A DNA stretch of 64,000 nucleotides from Protea cynaroides. Its lineage: Eukaryota; Streptophyta; Magnoliopsida; Proteales; Proteaceae. This document shows positions 23,243-35,300 of the stretch, in pieces. The notes under the pieces were generated by a model that saw only the letters and a list, made by a program, of their open reading frames with translations, ran no database searches and had not been told where the DNA came from. Numbering within the stretch: the stretch's first letter is position 1; each line of letters begins with the position of its first letter. The stretch lies in assembly GCA_028583415.1 (NCBI GenBank), contig CM053271.1, positions 89,701,534 to 89,765,533 of the forward strand, written 5' to 3'. The translations under genes and the position numbers were made by a program.

Positions 23243-23534
23243 TAGGAGAGAATGGACACTCGTTAGCCTGCACCGACAGCCCTAGTAAAGCTATGCGTCT
23301 CCTATATAGATAGTAATAAAGCAAAGGTCTGGCCAGTGATGCATCAATAAACATTGCCACCACCTCTCTCTTATCCCCTGTCCATACTAGTACTGACCCC
23401 CTCCTAACCGGGGTTGCATACATGGGTAATGCCACTAACCAAGTCCTACAAGTCATCATAAGAATTCCCCCAGTATAACAATAGGAATCCCAGTCCACCA
23501 ACTTCTCCCCTAGACATTGTCATCTCACTGAAAC
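23243..23534. other. 292-bp spacer between inverted LTRs
   Basis: This is the insertion target of both LTRs. An 87-codon minus-strand ORF (23501-23238) has no recognisable motif and runs into the LTR, so I do not call it a gene. No purine tract precedes the right LTR. Confidence 0.7.
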
Positions 23535-25691
23535 TGTAAGACCCGCACTCCATGAACCCGATCTAAACCTTTAATTCATGTTGTAATAAGTCTTCCAATC
23601 ATCATCGGGCCAAACGAGACGAGCAGATGACAACCAGGTATGAAAACATACCTAATATGTGATATTTTTTTTATATCGATCTATGGTACCGGTCAACCGG
23701 TAAGTCTGCGCAGGCAGACTGGTTAGATCTGGAAATGGATCTTTACGGGTCCCACTTTCTAAATCTCCAGCCTAGGGACTTTCCTAACATAATGAAACTT
23801 CCCAAACTCTATCCAATTCTATTTAAGGACCCTTAAACCTCCTTAGAACTCTTTGAATTGATCCTCACAAACCCTAGAGAGGAGAAAGAGATCAAAAAAG
23901 GAGAAAGAGCTAAAGAAGGAGGGAGAGGAGTTGCCGTTGGACGAAGAACACCATAGTCGCGAACCAACGGTAAGTGCTTGAACTTCTCTTTAAGTTAAGC
24001 ATTATAGATGATTAATCATGAATTGATCAATACCAAGCAAGGCGAGGTATTGATCTAAAACATTTAAATTTGCCGTCAAACCCTAATACAGTCGATGAAC
24101 CCTATATTCGTATTCTAGGCTGAGGATCATCGAAATTAGGACTTAAATGGAACATGAAAAAACTCTAACTCATTTCTCAGGCCTAGAATGCATAGGAGAA
24201 ACCCTATAACCAATGGGGGATGACCAACGAAAGGCGAACACCAAGTTGGTGGTCTTTCGAAGGCATATCGATCGACCATACCGGTCGCACCATATGTGAC
24301 CGGTACTGCAACCAATACCTCTCAGAGACTGGTCTATAGGGATCGGTCGACCATATCGGTCTCACCTTTCCCCACAGTGCCACGACCGGTATTGCAACCG
24401 ATATACACTGTGAGGAGTATTTTTGGCCCAGTTGGTTTTTTGACCAACGTGAACCCTAAGAAAATTATTCTAATTCAACCCTAACATCGTGTAAGATCCT
24501 GTGTTAGCAAGTTTAGATTCGATGACGTAGAGCAAGCTAACAATCAAGCGTCAGATAAGGGAATCGGACCTAAACCCTAATAACTTAATAATAGTAAAAC
24601 ATTGTTAATAATTATGATTCTCTGGAATGGTGTTTGTGCATACTCGCATGTCATCTTTACTTTCAGTTATTATATTGTTCATGCATACTCGTTATGCTAG
24701 CATGTGATTATTTTCGTTGGTGTATGGAATGGGAAGGGCCTAGGGTCTAGGATCATTCCCCACACTAGCACATTTTCATATCGCTTATATCTTAGCATGC
24801 TTAGTGTGGGTAGGGTATCAGGGGGAGGAAGTGGCACTGTGATCTCCGACCTGGCCACTAGACTCTAGTCCTATCTCTATGCCGTAGGGAGCTGTGCTGG
24901 GATAGGGCATACTATGATGACATATAGGATTGGTTAGTTGCGAACTCAGTTTGCAAGCCCTCGCCAATAGGGGCTTACGTGTTGGTATGGGTAGGGCATC
25001 AAGGGAAGTGTTGGCGGTGTTTGATTCGGACACTTTAGCTCTATCTCTATTCTATGGTGGGTGCATGTGGGACAACAGTGGTGTTTGTTCCATTGAACGG
25101 ATTCACATACTCGTGTATAGAGGTGCGGTGGCCGCCAATCATTTTTATTGCACATTGCAAACTTAAAATCAGACAATAATGTGAATGTTATTTATGCATG
25201 TTGTTTGTTGCATTGTCTGATTTTCTTACTGAGCTAAGTTGTGAGCTCACCCTTGTGTACACACTATTTTTAGATGTTGATGCAAGTTACACTATGGAGG
25301 ACTATATGGATGCTCCAGTATATGGAGGTGTTGCTGCCTTGGAAGTGCAAGCAGGGGAGGACAAGCATGACGCTTCATGCGAGTGCCCTTTATGCGTGTA
25401 CCTCTAGGATATTTGATTTGTCTATTTTATTTATTTTTAGTTGGATTTATAATTGAGACGTAAAGATAATTATTTATGTTTTGGTATTTTGAATAATTGG
25501 ATAATTTATTTATCAATAGAAGTACTCAGTTCATTTAATTTAAGACTTCCGCTGTATTAATTATATTCTGATTATGGTTATGTGCAATAGTTTGTATGAG
25601 TGAACACGGTCTTATTGAGATCCTGGTGTGAACCGTTGGTTCAGTGACGGTTCACTCACACTTCTGGTTCAGTCGAAATTGGGGTGTGACA
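23535..25691 (+). repeat. Solo LTR, inverted relative to its neighbour (2157 bp)
   Basis: It begins TGTAAGACCCGCACTCC and ends GGGGTGTGACA. There is no primer site to its right and no purine tract to its left, so it is a solo LTR left by LTR-LTR recombination. The flanks GAAAC (23530-23534) and TAAAC (25692-25696) agree at 4 of 5 bases, consistent with an aged target duplication. Its U3 carries the same ACCGGT-type palindromes as the LTR at 21076-23242. Confidence 0.85.
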
Positions 25692-27400
25692 TAAACACTG
25701 GTGCAATGCATGGTAATAGTGTATCTAGCAGGTCGGATCCAGCGGTCCTCAACCGTTTCACCATTGCCCACCAAGCACCAACGATATACATTCACAACCA
25801 ACATATATATAGTAATGCAAATTCATGCAAAAAGACAATTATTGGATGACAAGTTATTTACAACAAGCATGCTGCACAAACATATGCAAGATAAAAAAGA
25901 CTCCAAAAATTAGTCAAGGTTCCATTCCTCACCTGAGGTATCGTAAATATGATTTATCACACCTCAAGAGTTGATATCTTATTTGTATATGACACCTGGG
26001 CACTAAGTGGAAGTGTCAATTAGTTGTCCATATCATTACACTGTGTTTTAGGACTTTCTGACACTGATTGATTGCAAATCTGGACGCACAGGGTTGAGTC
26101 TGGCAACGTATTCGGCTAGGATCCGAGTCCTTCTGTCAGTAGCTAGTCGTGATGCCAATTCCTCAGTGTCGAGTCCTGCTTCGCGCCCAGTAGCTTACCG
26201 AGGCCTTACTATGATTGGCCAATCGCGATGTTAGTTGCTCAGTAACGAGTGTAGCTTTGTGTTCGGCTTTACCCCGAAAGTTTGGTCAGGGTTTAATGAC
26301 CTGGCCAGAGGCACAAAATTCACCTCCAAGGTCCCCTCTGGTTATGCCTATGGGCTTCTTCTATAGAAATCCGTCGGCAATCCTTTGGATCAAAGTTTCC
26401 CCATTAGGTTATCCCATGATTTGTTAACTAGGCATGGTTGATTGGGGGCATACCTCTTAGGTCTAGGCATTGCTATTCCGAGATTAGATTAAGGGTGGAT
26501 TCAGGGTTTACCTGAATTGCTCGTCGAGGGAAAACCTCCTCGAGATCCAGAAGATGATACCCTGTTCTGCCATTATTGGAGAGCGGAGCTCCATCATGAA
26601 GAAACGGTCTAATCCAATGAACAACTCAATAATACATATATCGGATGCAACAGTAGGGTTTAAGGGAGTTTACCGATGGCAGTTTGAGTGGTGATGCAAG
26701 GCAAAGAATGGCGTCGATGGTTTTCCAAGCACTCGTCCCTCCAAGTTTCTCCTTCTCCTTCAACTCTTTCTCCCTCTCTGAGAACGCGTTAGAATTTCCT
26801 TTTGAATGATACATACTCAAAGAGAGGAGTTTGATAGGGTTTAGTTAACTAGTCTTCTTCTTGGAGTGGGACTTTTGGTTAGAGTGGGAGACTATATGGA
26901 GTTGCCAAGTGGCAATGCTGGAAAGAATTTAACTCCTAAACCAAGTTAAATCAATTAATAGGGAGGTGGGACCCATTGGATTCGTTGATGTGTCCAAGGG
27001 ACCATTCCTTTCATTCCCAACAGACTGAAATTAAATTGAAATTCCACAGGTAGGCCTTTTAGGCCTGGCCAGTTGCGAATCAGGTCTGTAGTTCCCGACT
27101 GGTAACCGCGACTGGTACCACTTGGTTTATTATCCAATACAGTGTTAGGTTGGCTTGGGTTATCATTTGGTACCTGTGGTGGTGGTCTTCAGGTTGGTAT
27201 CGATTCGGGTTCATTAGAGGTGGAAAACCCTAGCACAGAAGAAAAATCGAGTTAGGCCGGGTTTTCTAGGTGTGGGTTTTACAACGTCCAAGCCCGCACG
27301 ACCAAAATGTGTGCTGTTTGGAAGAGCTTTGTCTTGCACGACCCCTCATGGTTCCCACATGATTTCTACTATAATATAACCATTTAAATATCTTACTTAT
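25692..27400. other. Intergenic, no gene recognised
   Basis: No ORF with recognisable motifs. GC-richer patches at 26080-26320 and 26950-27260 look like old repeat DNA. A minus-strand 64-codon ORF (26820-26626) with a Lys/Glu stretch has no support. Confidence 0.6.
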
Positions 27401-27482
27401 TATGATCAAGAAATGTATCTAAACGGGTATGGGTCATTGTATCGTATCTGTGGGCCACGTATCCAAAATTCATATTAGGCCT

Positions 27483-27741
27483 AATTTTGGATACGGGTTT
27501 TACATCTGCATCTGCTGCCCAAATTAAACCACCGATCCACGCATCCTTTATGAAAGATGTGGGAGCAGGGAAGCCTGCATGTTTCACTTTCACTTTCATT
27601 TCCTTCTACCAATCTCACTAAGCACACACAGCAATAGTACTCTCCCTCATCTCTTGTACCTGCTTCGTCTCCTGCTGCAAAGGTGGCATCCACAATCATC
27701 TTTGAAACACCAAATTCGATGATGTTCATCGCAATCAACAA
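27483..27741 (-). pseudogene. RING-H2 finger fragment lacking the last Cys pair
   Basis: An 86-codon minus-strand ORF from 27741 has CCVC, then CRLPCSHIFHKGCVDRWF. These are the first Cys pair, the C-x-H-x2-H-x2-C centre and the DRWF stretch of plant RING-H2 (E3 ubiquitin ligase) fingers. The closing CPLC pair is absent: the frame reads SRCRCKTRIQN and stops. The normal family partner is an E2 enzyme, but without the eighth ligand the finger should not fold. Upstream sequence gives no longer N-terminus. Probably a decayed or captured fragment; a very short real gene cannot be excluded. Confidence 0.5.
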
Positions 27742-28880
27742 CTGCTTGGGATGTCACTGCATTGGACTAAGCAAATGAATCAAGAAATCTAAACCCGCAA
27801 GTCTCAGACACAATGCAGTGATGGCAATGTTCCTTGGGGCGATGGCGATGCTTTTCTCGTCTCTAACTTCTCTTAGTCACTTTGGTTTGATCGGAAAAAA
27901 AAAGAAAAAGAAAGGTACTTAGCAACAAAAACAAATAATAAAGCTTAGAGGCTATCCATCATCATTTGTTTAGTTTTAAAAGGGAAAAATTATAATTCTA
28001 TAACTGCCTGAGGATATTATTGCCATTAAAATCTCATGTGATGAGACAAGTCAGCAACTAACTGATCTGCCCTAACGAAAAGGGTTTGCCTGATATTAAA
28101 CCTCAGGGGTGGTGCGTGAAATTTTCCCCAAAAAAGGGAAAAAGAATTAGGGGCAGAAAGAAATTAATTAGGGCTCTATCTGATAAGGTTTTGGTTTCCT
28201 TCCATTTGATAGCTCTTCATTTCTTCACATAAGAGATTCAAGGTTTGATGAGATTTCGGCAATTCATTGCCTTTGGAGGTGACGGGTTCTGGGCATATTG
28301 GGGTTTTAGTGGCTGTGTGCTATCAGAAGGCCAGTAGTCTCATTCTAATTTCACTTATTTAAACGTTTCCTCGGCAACTATTTAGAATAGAGAAAATATT
28401 CGGGGATTAAGCTCTCCCACCAGTAGCTGCATTTTAAAAAACAGGTTCAAGCTTTACGTTTGGACCAAGACGAGCCACGTCCTCTTGTGGCTCATTAATC
28501 TAGATATGGTTGCGTGCATTGTGCGTTGACCTTGCTCTTTTCTTCCCTCAGTCCTTGACGACGACCTACCCTTTATCTTTGGGCGGAAATTTGGGTTACA
28601 AAGAAGAAATCAAAGTAAATAATTGAAAACCCTAAGGTTTTTACAACATGGAGAAACAAGAAGAAGTCAAATTTCACTTCAAATCGATCTTGATGGTACC
28701 CAATACGATCAAAATCGATTCCAAGGCTCCGGGCAATGTCAGAGCTCCGTCTCCAAGCTCAAAATGGCAAGGATGAGGGGTTTTAGGAGTTAAAACCCCA
28801 TTTAAAAACTCAAACGCCATCAACTTTGGTTTGGCTCGGATTGACTTCCCATCATTATCAATGACCTCGAACGCAAGATG
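27742..28880. other. Intergenic, no gene recognised
   Basis: AT-rich sequence. A 43-codon plus ORF starting at 28648 (MEKQEEVKFHFKS) is open but too short to support. A TE-end-like patch with CCTCAGGGGTGGTGCGTG lies near 28100. Confidence 0.5.
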
Positions 28881-28888
28881 CTCAATGA

Positions 28889-29131
28889 TGAGGATTCAAA
28901 TCCTCTCCCCCAAGAGAATTTGGAGGAAAGATGGTGTCCCATCTGGATGGACGACACTGGGGTTCCTGTGAATCCGAGTCCTCCATCTGAGCCGACACCA
29001 AGCCAACAAGTTGAGCTGACAGGAGATGTTGGCTCTAATGTAGGACTCGGATTCACCTGAGCCCCAAGTGTCGTCTGTCCAATGGGAACGCCAGCTCTCT
29101 TCTAGATTCTCTTGGAGGAGAGGATGTGGAT
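28889..29131. mobile_element. MITE-like hairpin element (about 240 bp)
   Basis: The left arm (CCTCTCCCCCAAGAGAATT ... GGACGACACTGGGG) is matched by the reverse complement of the right arm (CCCCAAGTGTCGTC ... AGATTCTCTTGGAGGAGAGG). An inner pair, GTGAATCCGAGTCCT and AGGACTCGGATTCAC, continues the fold, so nearly the whole segment is a hairpin. No coding capacity. Confidence 0.75.
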
Positions 29132-29611
29132 CGATGACTAACCTCGCATGAAGATGGACACGCTTTTCCCAGGATTATTATTTTGACGATTATTGAATTT
29201 TCCCCAAAAAAATGCCAAATAAATTCCGAAAATTCTAGAAAAGTCATGGCATCATGAAAAGTCGATTCTGGTCCCAAAGGGGCCATCTGGACACCATCAT
29301 TCAATCGAAAAGTCCCCAGAGTCACTGTGACCCCTCAAACCGCTTTCACCATAGGTCGTGCCCAAGAATTTCCAAATTGCACAGGAATCGAATCCTAACG
29401 CATCAGAACTTTATCCCGAGTATCCAGTCGAGCTCAGACAGCTCTAGTGGGCCCCAGTCCTCGCTAGGTGGGCCCATGCCTCTTTCATTTATTTTTCTAC
29501 TTAGGGATATTCTTGTGAATATACCCTTGCCGTCTGAGACCAATCGATTGCGTTTTAATTTCTAGGGTCTCTTTCGTCGATCCCTTTAAATCCCCAAGAG
29601 TATTTGTGGTC

Positions 29612-29686
29612 TCTCGTGATCCTACTCCTCTTGCTGGGAAGTACCGGATTGTGATCCTATTCCTTTTGCTGGGAAGTACCGGATTA
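29612..29686 (+). repeat. 36-bp direct duplication
   Basis: GTGATCCTACTCCTCTTGCT followed by GGGAAGTACCGGATT occurs twice in a row with two mismatches. Confidence 0.85.
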
Positions 29687-29852
29687 AGATTCTCTGTAGG
29701 GGGGCCATCCTATAGTGAGGACCTCACCAACTCAAAGTGAATCGGTACATATCTCGATCCTCTTAAAATGGATCGAGATACATGCGGATCTACTTTAAGT
29801 GGGTAGGATCTTCACTACAGGGGTGGCCTCACTATAGATGATCTTTTTCTGG
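29685..29852. mobile_element. MITE-like hairpin (about 170 bp)
   Basis: CCATCCTATAGTGAGGACC on the left pairs with GGTGGCCTCACTATAGATG on the right. The centre has TCTCGATCC and GGATCGAGA separated by a few bases. No coding capacity. Confidence 0.65.
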
Positions 29853-30479
29853 AAGTACCCGCCTACATCACCAAGGTCACACAGGTCTCGCAACTGTGTC
29901 CTAATAAAATCCCCATGGACGTCGCAAGTTCAATTCTTTATCTCATCCTGCATTCTAAGCTTGGAACGGAAATACCTCACTCTTTAGTCCATTCTCATTC
30001 AATATTAAGAATGCATTTTAATTTTGAGAATGTATTTCTAAGAATACATTCAAAGGATGCAATCCATATGACAATTCTTATCTCTCAGTTTTCTTCTTTT
30101 TAATATTGCATGGATGATTCATATGAAATACAATGAAATTATTTACCTAAAGAAATGAGTAAAATCTCATTTGAGTGCAAAATAGAGTTTGCTTCCACTC
30201 TCATATTCATTTAGAAAACCCTTTTGGTGCAAGATAACTTCAAGAAGCTCATCCTTAGCTTTCTCTCCCTAGCTACACACGATGGATAAAGCTTGTCTAC
30301 TAGTACAGCACATTCGCAGCTACTTATGGTGGATAAAGGCTGTCAATCATTCTCTCATATCAGCTCCCAATTCCTTTTTAGTGATCCTAATAATCCCCAT
30401 GAGTACTCTTTAACAAGGTCATCACTGAGGAATGAGGATGCAACATTTGCACCGAAATTGTTTACTAAAATCAGATCGA

Positions 30480-31515
30480 ATCGTTTATACCAAAATCAAG
30501 AAACTATTTAGTAATCGATTTGGTTCTTGTTTGGAATATAACACCGTTTACTTAATTGGTTTGACACCATTTAAATTGTTTAAACCGGCAGGTTACACAG
30601 GCTAAACACTGATTAAACTGAATAGAATGAACCGTTTAATTCTCTAAAAGTTAAACCCTAATCTCAGTAATTTAATATGTTATTTCCCCAAGAGTCTAAC
30701 CCCAATCCCAACCCCAACCCCAACCCCAATTAATATATTATTTTCTCAAAACCCCAATTTTCAAAGGCTTAAACCATAAAAACCAAAACAGAAAAACATA
30801 GTAGGCATCCAAAAGATGTAGGAAAAGCATGTAGGTTTTGAACCATTAAGTCATGTAGTGATTTTGATATCTAACACAATAGAAATATGAGATCAATACA
30901 ATTGAATACTAATCTAGTTTTATATGCAAAAATTCATCTCCCTTATCCATGATTCTTTCCACTTTTTGCATAATCATTTAATAGTTTGGTATGCTTCAAA
31001 GCTTATGTTTATTCCAATTCATTTTATAATTACATAATTTACAATCCTTCTATGAATGCACTGCCATTTGAATTTTGAAGAAGTCACATTAATGTCTAAA
31101 ACTGACCTATATTGGCAATTTGTCCATGAGTCAAGAAATTCCAACTAATGCGTATGATAATGCGATTGAAGGGGAAAATGGAAAAGCTTTAATATTCAAA
31201 AATTTGGAGAAGGAAGAAAGAAAATACCAATCTAGACTACACATTGACCTCTGACTTGTGCTCAACAAATGGTTTATAACCGATGCATTAAACCGCTTAT
31301 AAACCGCAATCAAAATCGATAATAAACCGCAATCAAAACCGACTAATGAAAAACCGTTTAACAATTGGTAAATCGAAACTGATTACTAATCAGTTCTGGT
31401 TTCAATTTTGACACCGTTTGATTAATCGGTTTGATTTTGGTTTTACCCTCTTATACAACGCATCGCACCGGATCGAACCGTTTAACCGAATATAAACCGT
31501 TTAACACCCTTAATG
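30480..31515. repeat. AAACCG/CGGTTT-rich inverted repeat region
   Basis: Both ends (30480-30660 and 31260-31515) are dense in ACCGTTTAA, AATCGGTTT and their complements, in opposite orientation. The middle is plain AT-rich DNA with a short CCCCAA run (30699-30729). It resembles a decayed TIR element; exact ends are not clear. Confidence 0.4.
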
Positions 31516-32051
31516 AGGATGATAATGAATTTCATCTTCATATTCATTCATATGGGAAATCAAAGAAGTGGTTTTCAGCCTTAGTTCTTAGGCCTTGGGG
31601 GTTTTCCTACCATAAGGCATCAATATACTATCAAAAACTCTCCATCCCCTCGTAAATATTTGGGAGTCCTTGCATCTATAAGTTCAAACTTTTGGGATAG
31701 AAACTTTATGGTATTAGAATGGATTTTCACCATTTCCACATATCCATATGTCTACAATACGTATTGACGTCACATGTGCAAGGAAGTCTTGGGAGAGTTT
31801 ACTTCCACATTGAATACATGTAATTTTCATCCCCAGACCCTTGAACATCTTCCAAACCCACAATGGCTCCATTGAATGTCTAGAAATACTTGGGCTCTGG
31901 ATCATACACATCAATTTGGGAATCAAGATATAGTCACAAAATCCAATCTAGTTAACATGAGTTCATTCTACCTTATAATAAGATATGAAGAGGTGCATAT
32001 ATAGTAATAGAAGAACCATCATATGTATCATCATTATGTAAAGATAGTTTC

Positions 32052-32311
32052 CTAGGTAAACTTGTGGCAGGCCATTTTCAAGGGCACCGGTGGATCGGAG
32101 AAATTGCCATCGACGATTTGCTCGAATATCCATTTGTTAGCTGCCTCTGTAAAATGGACACCATCCCAATTCACTCGAGCAGAAGGATTTGCACATGATC
32201 CTACGACAATTTTGGTGCCATTGATAGTGGTTATTTCCCCACATGCCACGCTACTACTGTAATTGTACTTACCTCCATGACCACAACATGCTACAAGGGG
32301 GTACTCAAATC
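32052..32311 (-). CDS. GDSL gene exon 5 with the Asp-His block and stop
   Basis: 260 bases after ATGCAG. Starts FEYPLVACCGHGG, holds VNWDGVHFTEAANKW and ends at TAG after HKFT. Confidence 0.93.
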
Positions 32312-35300
32312 CTGCATGTATAGTTCATTCACAAGTCAGGAGCTCCTTAATAGTAGTCAGGTCCGGTAAAAGTACAACAAACTTGCAATGGATCAATCAG
32401 ATTGAATCAAACATGGATATCCAATAATATGGTTTTTCTATATGACACAAACTCGTGTCAATGGCCAATTGATGCTGATTCTCTTTCATGGAATGTTATT
32501 GGGTCATCACGAAAACCTCAATATACATGGGTATTTTGGTATTTAGATGGGAGGGGTTTTGGGAAATCTATAGCTGTAGTACTAAAGGAAAGAACTAACA
32601 TGCCAAGGAAAGAAGTGATGAGGTCTGGTGGGCTCAAAACAAAGCCATAAGGAATAATGGGCCAATCAAGGTCCAGTCTAGCCCATTAACCAATGGTATA
32701 TATATATAGCATTACATTGAACTTAGAAGATAGAGTCCTTGAGCTGGATACAGCCCATACCCACACCCACACCCACTCCCACATCCACACCCACACCCAT
32801 ATGGCTGTCCCTGACCAACTCTCTATTCAAATGGGTCAACCTCGTGTTTTTAGAAGATTACCCCATATTCAAACCAAGGTCAAACCAAAGCACAAAGCTT
32901 AACTCATGGTTCATAAGCACCACAACCCATTCTGGAACCAACACAACCAAGTCTCGACCAACTGCTGTGAAAACTAATTTTCAGCACATGTATTGACTTC
33001 AAGGGTTGTTTTGTATTTTGAATTTTAAACTATTCAAATCATGAAAGTTGTAGCCTTACGAGTTAAATTTTGTGTGGTTTCAGTTTTATATTAATTCAAA
33101 ATATATTTAGAGAGTTATGACATTTTATTGAGCATGTGCAAAACAACATTTCATGTGCTTTGATGGATGATGATGTGGATTCTTCTTAAAGTTTTTTTGT
33201 ACTTTGTATACCAAAGTGATTCTTCATATAGATTGACTAAGGGGTTTTTTTTTAGATTTTTCTCCTTAAAACAAATTTCTATGTCTAGGAATAAAAATCA
33301 ATACATTGGAACAAATTTTTATATATTGGAATTATTAAATCATGTATGTTTCTTTTTTATTTTTTCTCTACGTACAATCTCAGTCTTAGGATTATGGGGG
33401 ATGGTTTAGATGGTTTTGAGATATTTAAGGGTTTGTAAAGTTTATAAATAATGTCTAATACTCATGTAATAAAGAAATTACTGGTGAATGAAATTTAGAT
33501 TGAAGTTTGTCTTCTCTTTGAACCTTAAAAAATTCATATCTTAAAACCTAAAAGATACATACTGAATAAAAATGTCATAACTCTCTAAATATAACTTGGA
33601 TTAATATCAAATCAAAACCACACAAAATTTAACACATAGGCTACAACGTTCATGTTTTGAGTATTTTAAAAGAAAATTTTTACAGACCTCCCCTGTGTAT
33701 TGCCTGATTGACACAACATGCCCTCCATCTGAAATCAATCCAATAGACATCCCTTGTAATATAGTACTTATAACACTGCACCCTATTACGTCAGTTTCTC
33801 TCCGTTAAAATTTGACTTATATTGTTTGAAAACTTTTAAATGGAAAAATTGATATTTACATGGTGTGAAGATCTCATTTTACCCTTTTCACTAAAACCTG
33901 TAAAACCTTCTTTTGTCCACTTTGTCTCTGTCCGTTCATCTCTGTTCTCTGTTTTGCGAATCACGAAGCCAAGATGCGATTACGCAAAAGAGGGAAAGAA
34001 AAGCAGAGACTGGGAGGAGAGCCATAGACTCCCAAGTCGGGGTAGGTGAGAGGAAGCTACGAAAGCTGTGTTTCTTCGCCTTTCTTCTTTCAAGTCTTTT
34101 AGAGATTTGGCTACTGTAAATCCTTTCGCTGGACTAGAACAGTCGGAAATCTGTAGTTCTTGGTGATCTTGACAAGAAATCTGGCGAGTTATGGCCGAAA
34201 TTCGGTCGGGAGATATCTTTCAAGGAAAAGTTATGAGACTGAGATTGATTGGTTTACGTAATTGATTTGATGAAAATAGATACGAAGAGATTGACAGGAA
34301 TTGAGAAGTAAAAGTTTGACAGAGGTTTGAAATTCTCAGGCCTCTTGTAACATTTTTTCTTATTTTGATTGTTTCTTGTTTTTTTGTTGTTGTTTTTCTC
34401 CTTACAGAGGAAGATGTACCGGTGGAGTTGAAGGAAACGACAAGGTTGCGAGATCGAGGTAACAAGAAATATAGGGATCGAGATCGCTTCGGTCGAAACA
34501 TGCGAAGGTGGGATAGATTGATGCATGGAAGTAATGGAGAGGAGGAGAGGATAGCACGGAACAAACTACGGATGAGGAGAGGAGTATGAGGATGAGGATT
34601 CTGGAGCACTTTGGATGCTTACTACGAATCCTCCATCATCGTCTTCTCCATCGAATCACCATCCCCAACGAAAGAGCTTTTCACCAGCGAAGGTTGTTCG
34701 GGCAGCCGCAACCTGGACGGTCGCCGATGAGATGATCAAAGTCTCAGTGCCTAGAAAAGCTCGGTCAAGTAGAGTTCATGTAATTTTCTTCTGAGCCGCT
34801 TAACTTTTGCTCTTTGTAGCCTCCCCCCAAAAGGTCGCATGAATGTTGGATGTCAAGTAATATTGCAAGGAGAAGCGGGGCAGAGCAGATTCACCGACAA
34901 GCTTCAACTTCGCCAGCTAGGCTGACTGCCTCAAGTCCATCACCAGCTCCAATCTCACCATCTATCATCCAATATTTCTGTTTGGAAGAGGATGGTTGGT
35001 TACTTCAAGTTGCCGTCTTTGCTGTCTTTGTGCTTCTGGTGACCGTGGCTATGGAGATGGTGGATCTCGTTACTCAAGGGGTACCAGTTCATCGGATGGC
35101 AACTGAAGGAACTAGAGTTCTCTGGTTAAGTTCTCTAGTTTTTGGTTAGGGGTTTATTGTCGTGAATGTGGAGATAAAAAAGATAGAGGGGAGATGAAAA
35201 TGGCCTGGCGGAGAAGATAAAAAAGATGGAGGCGTAAATGGAATAAAATAAGTTAATTAAATGGAAAGATTGAAAGGCATAATATATATTCTTTCAATTT

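Noticed and set aside
23238..23501. 87-codon minus ORF in the spacer between inverted LTRs
   Set aside because: Runs into the LTR, with no motif; spacing alone does not support a gene.
30699..30729. CCCCAA run as an interstitial telomere
   Set aside because: Only about five short, imperfect units, and not the plant TTTAGGG type.
34220..34609. 129-codon minus ORF in the Pack element
   Set aside because: The opposite strand carries the clear TIC motifs; this ORF has no recognisable family.
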